From Rhodoferax sp. (lineage in GTDB: Bacteria > Pseudomonadota > Gammaproteobacteria > Burkholderiales > Burkholderiaceae_C): 64,000 bases of DNA. The notes beneath the pieces were generated by a model. That model worked only from the letters and a program-made list of their open reading frames with translations. It was not told the origin of the DNA and made no database searches. The stretch spans positions 186,001 through 250,000 of the forward strand of contig JAGRPL010000010.1 in assembly GCA_019449595.1 (NCBI GenBank), given 5' to 3'. Numbering within the stretch: position 1 is the stretch's first letter; each line of letters starts with the position of its first letter. Made by a program: the position numbers and the translations under genes. Below are positions 52,112-60,075 of this stretch, piece by piece.

Positions 52112-53116
52112 CTAGTCGATCCGGATACCCTGTGCGGCAATGATGCCGCCCAGCAGTGTCGTGTCCGACGCGATGCGGTTGGCCAGCCCCTGCGCCGACG
52201 TTCCCGCCACTTGCCAGCCCTGCTGCGCCAGCGTGCGCCGCATGGCGGGGCTGCGGGCAATCTCGCTGAACAGGGTGGACAGGCGGTTCACCACCGCCCG
52301 GGGCATGGTGCTGGGTGCGGCGGCAGCATTCCAGATATCCAGGTTGAAGCCCGGCACGCCGACTTCGGACAGGCTGGGCAAGTCGGGTGCCAGCGGGCTG
52401 CGCACGCTGGCGGTGATGCCCAGGGCGCGCAATTTGCCGGCCTGGATCTGCGCCAGGGCCAGGGCCGGGGGTAGCAGGGACAGTTGCAGGTCGCCGGCGA
52501 TCAATGCCGTGGCCACTTGCGGATAACCGGCGTAGGGCACATGCACGGGCGCGATGTGGGCCTGGGTCTTGAGCAGTTCCATGGCCAGATGGCCCACGGT
52601 GCCGACGCCGGGCGTGCCATAGTTCCAGCGGTCGCCAGCGGCGCGCGCGGCGGCCAGAACCGCCGGCGCCGGGGCCCCGGGTGCCACGCCGGGCATGCGC
52701 ACCGGCGCCACCAGCACCAGGGGCGAGGTGCCAATCAGGCTGATGGGCGTGAGGTCCCGGTGCGGGTCGTAGGCCAATTTGGGATTGAGCAGCTTGGCAA
52801 TGGTGAGGTTGCCGTTGATCATCAGGCCGATGGTGTGGCCGTCGGTGGCGTTGGCCACAGCAGCGGCCGCGATGTTGCCGGCCGCGCCTACCTTGTTCTC
52901 CACAATCACCGGCTGCCCCAGCGCCTGGGCCAGCGGCTCGGCAAAGGCACGGGCGGTCAGGTCGGGGGAGGAGCCGCCGGGAAAGCCCACGATGATGCGC
53001 AGCGGGCGGGTTGGCCATGCCGGCTCATTTTTAGGGTCTTTTTGGGCGTTGGCCAGCGTGGATACTGCGCAGGCAGCTATGAAAAATGGAGCAAGAAACA
53101 GGGCGCGGCGTTGCAT
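52112..53116 (-). CDS. Bug family tripartite tricarboxylate receptor (TctC-like)
   Basis: A 334-aa periplasmic solute-binding protein of the Bug family, highly expanded in Burkholderiales. Residues 1-25 form a Sec signal peptide (FLAPFFIAACAVSTLANAQ). PTRPLRIIVGFPGGSSPDLTAR begins the mature domain, PVIVENKVGAAGNIAAAAVAN and the long C-terminal domain complete it. It probably binds a dicarboxylate or aromatic acid. No TctA/TctB gene is adjacent. The signal peptide is encoded by a repeat copy (see copy F). A terminator at 53136-53166 separates it from rpoH. Confidence 0.85.
   Translation of the reverse strand: MQRRALFLAPFFIAACAVSTLANAQKDPKNEPAWPTRPLRIIVGFPGGSSPDLTARAFAEPLAQALGQPVIVENKVGAAGNIAAAAVANATDGHTIGLMINGNLTIAKLLNPKLAYDPHRDLTPISLIGTSPLVLVAPVRMPGVAPGAPAPAVLAAARAAGDRWNYGTPGVGTVGHLAMELLKTQAHIAPVHVPYAGYPQVATALIAGDLQLSLLPPALALAQIQAGKLRALGITASVRSPLAPDLPSLSEVGVPGFNLDIWNAAAAPSTMPRAVVNRLSTLFSEIARSPAMRRTLAQQGWQVAGTSAQGLANRIASDTTLLGGIIAAQGIRID
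53040..53095 (-). repeat. Dispersed repeat, copy F, encoding the TctC signal peptide
   Basis: On the minus strand CTTGCTCCATTTTTCATAGC, then TGCCTGCGCAG, a middle part TATCCACGCTGGCC and a terminal CAAAAA. Read in the gene's frame it encodes LAPFFIAACAVSTLANAQ, the hydrophobic core and cleavage region of the signal peptide. It lies in the same orientation as copy E, about 1 kb away. Confidence 0.65.
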
Positions 53117-53135
53117 GGATACGGTTCCGGATACG

Positions 53136-53166
53136 AAAAACCCCTGAGGGCGGGGGCCATCAGGGG
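53136..53166 (-). terminator. Rho-independent terminator of rpoH
   Basis: Minus-strand hairpin CCCCTGA...TCAGGGG with a 12-base loop, followed by TTTTT, located 45 bases past the rpoH stop. Confidence 0.88.
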
Positions 53167-53210
53167 CTGGGGTGGGGCAGCAGCACGGTGTGCCCGGTTG
53201 GCAGGGCCGC

Positions 53211-54152
53211 TCAGGCGTAGGCGGCCAGGGTGGCTTTCATCTTCTTCATGGCGGCGACTTCAATCTGGCGGATCCGCTCGGCGCTGACGCCGTATTCGGC
53301 GGCCAGGTCGTGCAGGGTCATGCCGCCGGTGTTGTCGTCGTTGACCTTGAGCCAGCGCTCTTCCACAATGCGCCGGCTGCGGGCGTCCAGCGCCTCCAGG
53401 GCCGTGGCAATGCCTTCCGAAGCCAGCACGTCCCGCTGGCGGGACTCCAGCATGGCGACCGGCTCATGGCTGGTGTCGGTCAGGTAGGCAATGGGGCCAA
53501 AGGCGTCCTCGCCGTCGTCCGACGGGCTGGGGTCCAGCAGCACATCGCCACCGGACAGGCGGGTTTCCATCTCCAGCACTTCTTCTGGCTTGACGTTGAG
53601 TTCGCGCGCCATGGCCGCCACTTGGTCGGGGCTGAGCGTTTCGCGGTGGGTGCCGGCGTCGGCAGCCGCATCGTCGCTCTTGTAACGCTGCTTCATGGAG
53701 CGCAGGTTGAAGAACAGCTTGCGCTGGGCCTTGGTGGTGGCCACCTTGACCATGCGCCAGTTCTTCAGGATGTACTCGTGGATCTCGGCCTTGATCCAGT
53801 GCAGGGCGTAGCTCACCAGACGTACGCCCTGGTCGGGGTCGAAGCGCTTGACGGCCTTCATCAGGCCCACATTGCCTTCCTGGATCAGGTCGCCGTGGGG
53901 CAGGCCGTAGCCCAGGTACTGGCGGGATACGGACACCACCAAGCGCAAGTGAGAGAGCACTAACTTACTTGCGGCTTCAAGATCGTTCTCGTTCTTCAGC
54001 TTGCGTGCGAAGGCCTGCTCTTCCTCGAGCGTGAGCATGGGCAAGCGGTTGGCGGCCGAAATATAGGCGTCCAGGTTGCCCAGCGAGGGCACCATGGCCC
54101 ACGGGTTCGCAACGGTCACAGCGGGGGCGGAAGATCCAATTTGAAGCGTCAT
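53211..54152 (-). CDS. rpoH: RNA polymerase sigma-32 factor
   Basis: A 313-aa heat-shock sigma factor. Region 2 contains LVLSHLRLVVSVSRQYLGYG and GDLIQEGNVGLMKAVKRFDPDQGVRLVSYALHWIKAEI; residues 143-151 form the RpoH box QRKLFFNLR. Region 4 ends in a helix-turn-helix (LHDLAAEYGVSAERIRQIEVAAMKKM). It directs RNA polymerase to chaperone and protease promoters. Its own promoter carries a CIRCE-like operator, so HrcA control is likely in addition to the usual translational and proteolytic control. AAGGAG precedes the ATG. Confidence 0.97.
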   Translation of the reverse strand: MTLQIGSSAPAVTVANPWAMVPSLGNLDAYISAANRLPMLTLEEEQAFARKLKNENDLEAASKLVLSHLRLVVSVSRQYLGYGLPHGDLIQEGNVGLMKAVKRFDPDQGVRLVSYALHWIKAEIHEYILKNWRMVKVATTKAQRKLFFNLRSMKQRYKSDDAAADAGTHRETLSPDQVAAMARELNVKPEEVLEMETRLSGGDVLLDPSPSDDGEDAFGPIAYLTDTSHEPVAMLESRQRDVLASEGIATALEALDARSRRIVEERWLKVNDDNTGGMTLHDLAAEYGVSAERIRQIEVAAMKKMKATLAAYA

Positions 54153-54179
54153 ACCAGAACTCCTTGTATTACTGGAGGA

Positions 54180-54209
54180 ATATTAGCACTCTCTGTGATC
54201 GAGTGCCAA
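54180..54209 (-). promoter_or_regulatory. rpoH promoter overlapped by CIRCE operator
   Basis: On the minus strand TTGGCA (54209-54204) and TAATAT (54185-54180) are separated by 18 bases. A sigma-70 promoter at this spot leaves a leader of about 22 bases. Confidence 0.6.
54183..54209. promoter_or_regulatory. CIRCE element (HrcA operator)
   Basis: TTAGCACTC-N9-GAGTGCCAA differs from the CIRCE consensus (TTAGCACTC-N9-GAGTGCTAA) by one base. It lies over the rpoH promoter, from the -35 to the -10, the arrangement of an HrcA-repressed gene. Confidence 0.9.
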
Positions 54210-54258
54210 TCAAGAAGTTCAATCACTTTGATAGCGGTCGCAGTAGTAACCTTGGGGG

Positions 54259-56187
54259 ATGCAAAGAAAATCCTCCCTGTCCAACAAGCTTATCCGGATT
54301 GGCGCGGGTCTGCTGGTCGTGGCCCTGGTTTCCATCGGTTTGACGCTGTGGGTCACCTGGCAGTTGGAGGGGGGCGCCGCCGCGGTCAACGAGGCCGGGC
54401 GCATGCGCATGCAGACTTGGCGCCTGTCCAGCACGGTGCAGGCCGGGCTGCCGCGTGCGGAAGTGCAGGCGCTGGTCAGCGAGTTCGATCAAAGCCTGGG
54501 CTTGTTGCGCACCGGGGACCCCACGCGCCCCCTGTTCGTGCCGTGGGATGAGACGGTCCGCCGCAAATTCACCGTGGTGGAGTCGCTGTGGCAGGTGCAG
54601 CGCGGCCAGTGGCTGGCCGAGCAGCCGCTGTCGGCTCAGCAGTCGCTGCTGACGGCCGGTGAGTTTGTCAGCGCCATTGACAGCTTTGTGATGGCCATTG
54701 AGCAGCAGATGTCCCGTTTTACCGCCATCCTGAACCTGTTCCAGCTGGTGATGATGGCGCTGGCTATCGGCGCCGCGGTGGTGATGCTGTACACCGGCTA
54801 CCTGTATGTGATCAACCCGCTGGCCAATCTGCGGCAGGGTCTTCTGAAGGTGGAGTCCGGGGATTTCCATACCCGGATTGAGGTGGACACGCAGGACGAG
54901 TTCGGCCAGGTGGCTGCCGGCTTCAACATGATGGCGACCCGGTTGCAGTCGCTGTACGACGGCCTGGAGGCGAAGGTCGATGCGAAAACCCGGCGTATCG
55001 AGGCGCAGCGGACCCGCATTGAAACGCTGTACGAGGTCAGTGCCTTTCTGGCGGGGGCCGCCACCATCGAGGAACTGTGCAAGGGGTTTGCACAACGGGT
55101 GCGCACGGTGATGAAGGCTGACGCAGTGGCGGTGCGCTGGTCGGACGAGGAAAACCAGCGCTACCTCATGCTGGCCTCCGACTGCCTGCCCAAGGAGATG
55201 GAAAACGATGAGCGCGGCCTGATGGCCGGCGCCTGCGCGTGCGGCGACCTCAAGCTCGATGCCCGTACCCGCGTCATACCGATCGTGAGCCAGGACGACT
55301 CGCCCATGCAGCATTGCGTGCGTGCGGGCTACGAGAGTGTGGTCAGTGTGCCCATCCGGCTGCAGCAGCGTCTGATTGGCGAAATCGACCTGTTTTTCCG
55401 CAGCACCGTCAGTCTCAGCGGAGATGAGGTGGAACTGCTGGATGCCCTGGCCAGCCACTTGGCCAGCGCCTTGGAGGGCCTGCGCGCCGCTGCGCTGGAG
55501 CGCGAGGCCGCCGTCGGCGAAGAGCGGGCCATGCTGGCGCGGGAGCTGCACGATTCGATCGCCCAGTCCTTGGCATTCCTGAAAATCCAGGTGCAACTGC
55601 TGCGCACGGCCACGCAGAAGGCACAGCCCACCCAGGTGCAGGCCGCGCTGGACGAACTCGATGCCGGGTTGCGCGAGAGCATCAACGATGTGCGTGAGCT
55701 GCTGGTCCATTTCCGCACCCGCACCAACACCGACGACGTGGAGCAGGCGCTGCAGGAGACTTTGCAGAAGTTCAAGCACCAGACGGGCCTGCCCACCCTG
55801 CTGCAGGTGCAGGGCGATGGCCTGCCCCTGCCGCCCGACGTGCAGGTGCAGGTGCTGCACGTGGTGCAGGAAGCCTTGTCCAATGTTCGCAAGCACGCAG
55901 GGGCCACCCACGTCAGTCTGGATGTGACCAAGGGCCTGGACTGGCGTTTTGTGGTGCGCGACAACGGTGTGGGATTCGATGCCCACCAGAGCCCCGGCGA
56001 GTCCCACGTGGGCATGAAGATCATGCGCGAGCGGGCCGACCGCATCGGTGCCGAAGTGAGCGTGAGCTCCGTGCCGGGCCAGGGCACCACCGTCACGTTA
56101 ACATTGCCGCAACATCCCGTTGCCGGTGGCCTGGCCACTGCGGGGCTGAACCTGGCGCCGCTGGCAGAACCGGTGCATGGTGCCTGA
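54259..56187 (+). CDS. narX: Nitrate/nitrite sensor histidine kinase NarX
   Basis: A 642-aa sensor kinase. TM1 (residues 12-33) is followed at residues 43-57 by VNEAGRMRMQTWRLS, the P-box that binds nitrate in NarX/NarQ. TM2 (about 152-175), a HAMP domain (about 178-232), a GAF-like central domain (about 265-415) and a HisKA_3 domain with H-box ARELHDSIAQ (His431) lead to the HATPase (NVRKHAG, DNGVGFD). The GAF region has a cysteine-rich segment (DCLPKEM, GACACGDL, MQHCVRAGY) that may sense redox state. It overlaps the narL gene. Confidence 0.95.
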   Translation: MQRKSSLSNKLIRIGAGLLVVALVSIGLTLWVTWQLEGGAAAVNEAGRMRMQTWRLSSTVQAGLPRAEVQALVSEFDQSLGLLRTGDPTRPLFVPWDETVRRKFTVVESLWQVQRGQWLAEQPLSAQQSLLTAGEFVSAIDSFVMAIEQQMSRFTAILNLFQLVMMALAIGAAVVMLYTGYLYVINPLANLRQGLLKVESGDFHTRIEVDTQDEFGQVAAGFNMMATRLQSLYDGLEAKVDAKTRRIEAQRTRIETLYEVSAFLAGAATIEELCKGFAQRVRTVMKADAVAVRWSDEENQRYLMLASDCLPKEMENDERGLMAGACACGDLKLDARTRVIPIVSQDDSPMQHCVRAGYESVVSVPIRLQQRLIGEIDLFFRSTVSLSGDEVELLDALASHLASALEGLRAAALEREAAVGEERAMLARELHDSIAQSLAFLKIQVQLLRTATQKAQPTQVQAALDELDAGLRESINDVRELLVHFRTRTNTDDVEQALQETLQKFKHQTGLPTLLQVQGDGLPLPPDVQVQVLHVVQEALSNVRKHAGATHVSLDVTKGLDWRFVVRDNGVGFDAHQSPGESHVGMKIMRERADRIGAEVSVSSVPGQGTTVTLTLPQHPVAGGLATAGLNLAPLAEPVHGA

Positions 56188-56932
56188 AGAGACACAACGG
56201 ATGAAAACCATTGAATTGCTGGTGGTCGATGACCACAACCTGTTTCGCCGCGGGCTGATCGCGCTGCTCTCCCAGGACGAGCGTTTCCATGTCATGGGTG
56301 AGGCGGGAGACGTCGGCGAGGCGCTGCGCTGCGTGCAGCGCAGCCGCCCCGACCTGATTCTGCTGGACAACCATTTGCCAGGCGTGCGGGGGGTCGACGG
56401 TATCGCCGCCCTGAAAGACGCCGCGCCGGGAACCAGCGTGCTCATGCTGACCGTGAGCGAGAACGAGGACGATCTGGCGGCCGCCCTGCGGGCCGGCGCC
56501 GATGGGTACCTGCTGAAAACGGTGGAATCAGACCAGTTGTGCGACTCCATCGTCAAGGTGCTCGCCGGGGAGTCGGTGGTCAGCCCGGAAATGATGACCA
56601 AGCTGGTCACCGCTTTCCGCAGCAATGCCGCCGTACCCGCGGCCGTGGCATCCTCTGCCGCACCCTTGGTGGAACCGGGGGGGGCGGCCGCCGCGCCGAC
56701 CGGGGCCGCGGTGCGCAGCCCGCGCGCCGTCTCGGGGCTGGACGCGCTGTCGTCCCGGGAGCGGGAAATTCTGGCCCTCATTGCGCGCGGGGACAGCAAC
56801 AAGGTGATCGCACGGGCGCTGGACATCGCGGAAACCACGGTCAAGATCCACGTGCAGCACATCCTGCGCAAGCTGCAGTTGACGTCGCGGGTGCAGGCAG
56901 CCGTCTACGCAGCGGCGCACGATCTCACTTGA
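56177..56932 (+). CDS. narL: Nitrate/nitrite response regulator NarL
   Basis: A response regulator of the NarL/FixJ type. Counting from the second Met (56201) the phosphoacceptor Asp is residue 56 in LILLDNHLPG, the conserved Lys is in YLLKTVE, and the C-terminal LuxR-type helix-turn-helix reads LSSREREILALIARGDSNKVIARALDIAETTVKIHV. A long Ala/Pro-rich linker (about 40 residues) separates receiver and HTH, longer than in E. coli NarL. ATG at 56177 overlaps narX by 11 bases; the Met at 56201 starts a canonical receiver. It controls the nar genes downstream. Confidence 0.95.
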   Translation: MVPEETQRMKTIELLVVDDHNLFRRGLIALLSQDERFHVMGEAGDVGEALRCVQRSRPDLILLDNHLPGVRGVDGIAALKDAAPGTSVLMLTVSENEDDLAAALRAGADGYLLKTVESDQLCDSIVKVLAGESVVSPEMMTKLVTAFRSNAAVPAAVASSAAPLVEPGGAAAAPTGAAVRSPRAVSGLDALSSREREILALIARGDSNKVIARALDIAETTVKIHVQHILRKLQLTSRVQAAVYAAAHDLT

Positions 56933-56942
56933 TGCAAATCAA
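56929..56942. promoter_or_regulatory. FNR/ANR binding site upstream of narK1
   Basis: TTGAT-GCAA-ATCAA is a perfect match to the FNR consensus (TTGAT-N4-ATCAA). Its first bases overlap the narL stop codon. The centre is 41.5 bases before base 56977, which fits an FNR class II promoter for narK1. Confidence 0.92.
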
Positions 56943-56976
56943 ATGAAATCCATTTGGACTAGGGAGTAGTTCTTTG

Positions 56977-57011
56977 GAACTAGGGCAACGGGACGCGCCC
57001 TAGTTCTTTTT
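56977..57011 (+). terminator. Terminator-like hairpin between narL and narK1
   Basis: Stem GAACTAGGGC/GCCCTAGTTC with a 10-base loop, followed by five T. It lies between the FNR box and narK1: it could end the narL transcript or fold at the 5' end of the narK1 message. Confidence 0.65.
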
Positions 57012-57093
57012 GGTGGATCGCCATGTTCCAAAGGTGGATATTCAACACCCCCTGAATGCCCGACAGTTACGCCATATCTCTGGAGAAAGACAT

Positions 57094-58362
57094 ATGGCTT
57101 CTGAACTGAGTAACTCAAGAAAAGCGTGGTCGGTGCTGATTGTCAGTACCCTGGCCTTCACCGTCTGTTTCATGGTGTGGATGATGTTCGGTGTGATCGG
57201 TATCCCGATCAAGAAAATGCTGAACCTCAACTCCACGCAGTTTGGATTGCTCATGGCGACGCCGGTGCTTACCGGGTCCCTGATCCGTGTGCCCCTGGGC
57301 ATCTGGACCGACCGGTTTGGCGGGCGTGTTGTGATGGCGGCCCTGATGGCCATCACCGTGCCGGCTATCTGGCTCATGAGCTACGCCACCGAGTTCTGGC
57401 ACTTTCTCACCATCGGCCTGTTTGTCGGGCTGGCCGGCGGCTCCTTCTCGGTGGGAACCCCCTATGTGGCGCGTTGGTTCCCCAAGGCACGCCAGGGTAC
57501 TGCCATGGGCGTGTATGGCGCCGGCAATTCCGGCGCGGCAGTCAACAAGTTCGTGGCGCCCGTGATCCTGGTGGCCTTTGGCTGGACCATGGTGCCGCAG
57601 GTCTACGCCGCCATCATGCTGGGCGCGCTGATCCTGTTCTGGATGTTCAGCTACAGCGATCCGGCGCACCTGGTGCCCAGCACGGTCAGCTTCAAGGACC
57701 AGCTCAAGGCCCTGAAAGACCCCAAGGTCATCAAGTATTGCCAGTACTACAGCATCGTGTTCGGCGGCTATGTGGCGCTGGCCCTGTGGATGGTGCAGTA
57801 CTACGTGGGCGAGTACGGCCTGGACATCCGCGTGGCAGCCCTGCTGGCGGCCTGCTTCTCCCTGCCGGGCGGTGTGCTGCGCGCCTTTGGTGGCGTGCTG
57901 TCGGACAAGTACGGTGCCCACAGCGTGACCTGGTGGGTGATGTGGGTGAGCTGGATCTGCCTGTTCCTGCTGTCCTATCCCCAGACCGACTTCACGATCA
58001 TGACGGTCAACGGTTCCACGACCTTCCACCTGGGCCTCAATGTGTACGCCTTCACGGTGCTGATGGGCATCCTGGGCGTGGCCTTCGCCTTTGGCAAGGC
58101 CAGCGTGTTCAAGTACATCAGCGATGACTACTCCCACAACATTGGCGCCATCAGCGGCATGGTGGGCTTGGCCGGAGGACTGGGCGGCTTCGTGCTGCCG
58201 ATCATGTTCGGTGCGCTGATGGACCTTACCGGCATTCGCTCCAGCGCCTTCATGCTCATGTACGGCGTGGTCTGGGTCTCCCTGATCTGGATGTACTGGA
58301 CCGAAGTGCGTCGCTCACAAGTCATGGGCAAAACTGCCACCCCGTTTTCACTGCAAGACTAA
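57094..58362 (+). CDS. narK1: Nitrate/nitrite transporter, NarK1-like
   Basis: A 422-aa MFS protein with about twelve helices. PLGIWTDRFGGRVVM is the motif between helices 2 and 3, and the nitrate signatures GLAGGSFSVGTPYVARWFPKARQG and IGAISGMVGLAGGLGGFVLPI are present. NarK1-type proteins take up nitrate with protons. RBS TGGAGA precedes the ATG at 57094; the longer open frame runs through the leader hairpin and is not used. It is followed by narK2 after 27 bases. Confidence 0.93.
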   Translation: MASELSNSRKAWSVLIVSTLAFTVCFMVWMMFGVIGIPIKKMLNLNSTQFGLLMATPVLTGSLIRVPLGIWTDRFGGRVVMAALMAITVPAIWLMSYATEFWHFLTIGLFVGLAGGSFSVGTPYVARWFPKARQGTAMGVYGAGNSGAAVNKFVAPVILVAFGWTMVPQVYAAIMLGALILFWMFSYSDPAHLVPSTVSFKDQLKALKDPKVIKYCQYYSIVFGGYVALALWMVQYYVGEYGLDIRVAALLAACFSLPGGVLRAFGGVLSDKYGAHSVTWWVMWVSWICLFLLSYPQTDFTIMTVNGSTTFHLGLNVYAFTVLMGILGVAFAFGKASVFKYISDDYSHNIGAISGMVGLAGGLGGFVLPIMFGALMDLTGIRSSAFMLMYGVVWVSLIWMYWTEVRRSQVMGKTATPFSLQD

Positions 58363-58389
58363 ATCGCTCTCTTACCTGGAGCCAACACT

Positions 58390-60018
58390 ATGAATACAAA
58401 AACCAATACCGGTGCTGACATCTCCGACTGGCGTCCCGAGGACGAGCAGTTTTGGGAAAGCACGGGCAAGAAAGTTGCTTACCGCAACCTCTGGATCTCG
58501 ATTCCGGCACTGTTGTGCGGCTTCGCCGTCTGGGGCATGTGGGGCATCATCACGGTGCAGATGCTCAACCTGGGCTTCCCGTTCACCCAGGCGGAGCTGT
58601 TCACGCTGACCGCCATTTCGGGCATCTCCGGCGCCACCATGCGCATTCCGGCGTCTTTCCTGATCCGTCTGGCAGGCGGGCGCAACACCATTTTCCTGAC
58701 CACCGCGATGCTGCTGGCTCCCGCCATTGGCACTGGTGTGGCGCTGCAGCACCCCGAGTGGCCATTGTGGGTATTCCAGCTGATGGCGCTATGGTCGGGC
58801 GTGGGTGGTGGTAACTTCGCCAGTTCCATGTCCAACATCAGCACGTTCTTCCCCAAGCGTCTGCAGGGCACGGCGCTGGGCCTGAACGCGGGTCTGGGCA
58901 ATTTTGGCGTGACCACCATGCAGATCGTCATCCCGCTGGTCATGACCATCGGCCTGTTCGGCGCCTTCGGCGGTGAATCCCGCGCGCTGGTGAAGGACAG
59001 CGGCTGGATTTTCGGCAAGATCGTTGCCGGCACCCAGACCTGGATCCAGAACGCCGGGTTTGCCTGGGTCCTGTCGCTGGTTCCGCTGAGCATCCTGTGC
59101 TGGTTTGGCATGAGCAACCTCAAGACGGTGTCGCCGGACACGGGCAACCCCATTGCAGCGTTCATCAAGGTGACCTACCTGTACACGCTGGCGTTCGTGC
59201 CGTCCATTTTCATGCTGTACCTGTACCTGCCGGCGCCTACCGGTCTGGGTTTGCTCAACATGTGGGTGGCCATTCCCCTGGACATCATCGCGGCCGTGCT
59301 GATGATGCGCCTGGCCGCCTTCGGTTCCATGAAGGAAAACGTTGCCAAGCAGTTTGAAATCTTCAAGAACAAGCACACCTGGTCCATGACGGCTCTGTAC
59401 GTGGTGACTTTCGGTTCCTTCATCGGTTTCTCGATGGCGCTGCCGCTGGCCATCACGGTCATTTTCGGCTTCCAGCACGTGCCGGACGCCGCCGGTGTGA
59501 TGACCCACACCCTGAAAAATCCGAATGCCCCCTCGGCACTGACCTACGCCTGGATGGGCCCGTTCATCGGCGCCGCCGTGCGCCCCATTGGTGGCTGGAT
59601 TTCCGACAAGCTGGGTGGCTCCATCGTGACCCAGTGGGTTTCGGTGGTGATGGTCGCGGCATCTGCTGCCGTGGGCTACGTGATGATGCTGGCCTACCAG
59701 TCGCCGGCACCCGAGCAGCATTTCTTCCTGTTCATGGTGCTGTTCATTGTCCTGTTTGCCGCCACCGGTGTGGGCAACGGCTCCACCTTCCGCAGCGTCG
59801 GCTTCATCTTTGATCGCCAGCAGGCCGGCCCCGTGCTCGGCTGGACATCGGCTGTTGCTGCCTACGGCGCGTTCATCGCTCCGGTGCTGATTGGTGCGCA
59901 GATCAAGGCGGGAACCCCCCAGTTCGCCATGTACGGGTTTGCCGTGTTCTACGCGGTGTGCCTGGTCATCAATTGGTGGTTCTACCTGCGCGCAGACGCT
60001 GAAATCAAGAACCCCTGA
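58390..60018 (+). CDS. narK2: Nitrate/nitrite transporter, NarK2-like antiporter
   Basis: A 542-aa MFS protein, about 14 hydrophobic stretches with a long insertion (GESRALVKDSGWIFGKIVAGTQ) in the middle. The nitrate signature GGGNFASSMSNISTFFPKRLQG is conserved, as is LGLNAGLGNFGVTTMQI. It is longer than the NarK1-type protein and fits the nitrate/nitrite exchanger subgroup. It is separate from NarK1, not fused as in some denitrifiers. It is followed by narG. Confidence 0.92.
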   Translation: MNTKTNTGADISDWRPEDEQFWESTGKKVAYRNLWISIPALLCGFAVWGMWGIITVQMLNLGFPFTQAELFTLTAISGISGATMRIPASFLIRLAGGRNTIFLTTAMLLAPAIGTGVALQHPEWPLWVFQLMALWSGVGGGNFASSMSNISTFFPKRLQGTALGLNAGLGNFGVTTMQIVIPLVMTIGLFGAFGGESRALVKDSGWIFGKIVAGTQTWIQNAGFAWVLSLVPLSILCWFGMSNLKTVSPDTGNPIAAFIKVTYLYTLAFVPSIFMLYLYLPAPTGLGLLNMWVAIPLDIIAAVLMMRLAAFGSMKENVAKQFEIFKNKHTWSMTALYVVTFGSFIGFSMALPLAITVIFGFQHVPDAAGVMTHTLKNPNAPSALTYAWMGPFIGAAVRPIGGWISDKLGGSIVTQWVSVVMVAASAAVGYVMMLAYQSPAPEQHFFLFMVLFIVLFAATGVGNGSTFRSVGFIFDRQQAGPVLGWTSAVAAYGAFIAPVLIGAQIKAGTPQFAMYGFAVFYAVCLVINWWFYLRADAEIKNP

Positions 60019-60023
60019 AGCGA

Positions 60024-60042
60024 CAGAGGCCTTGTGCCTCTG
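60024..60042 (+). other. Stem-loop between narK2 and narG
   Basis: CAGAGGC-CTTGT-GCCTCTG has a 7-bp stem without a T run. It could be an mRNA processing or stability element separating narK2 from narG expression. Confidence 0.4.
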
Positions 60043-60075
60043 CCCTGTTAAAAGAAGTTGTTACCGGAGATCCAC

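Noticed and set aside
54217..54236. TTTGATAGCGGTCGCAG resembling the dispersed repeat or an FNR half-site near rpoH/narX
   Set aside because: Only half of the hairpin matches and there is no TGCGCAG tail; it lacks the ATCAA half of an FNR site.
56961..56967. Possible NarL heptamer (reverse TACTCCC)
   Set aside because: One mismatch to TACYYMT and alone; too short to claim without a second copy in proper spacing.
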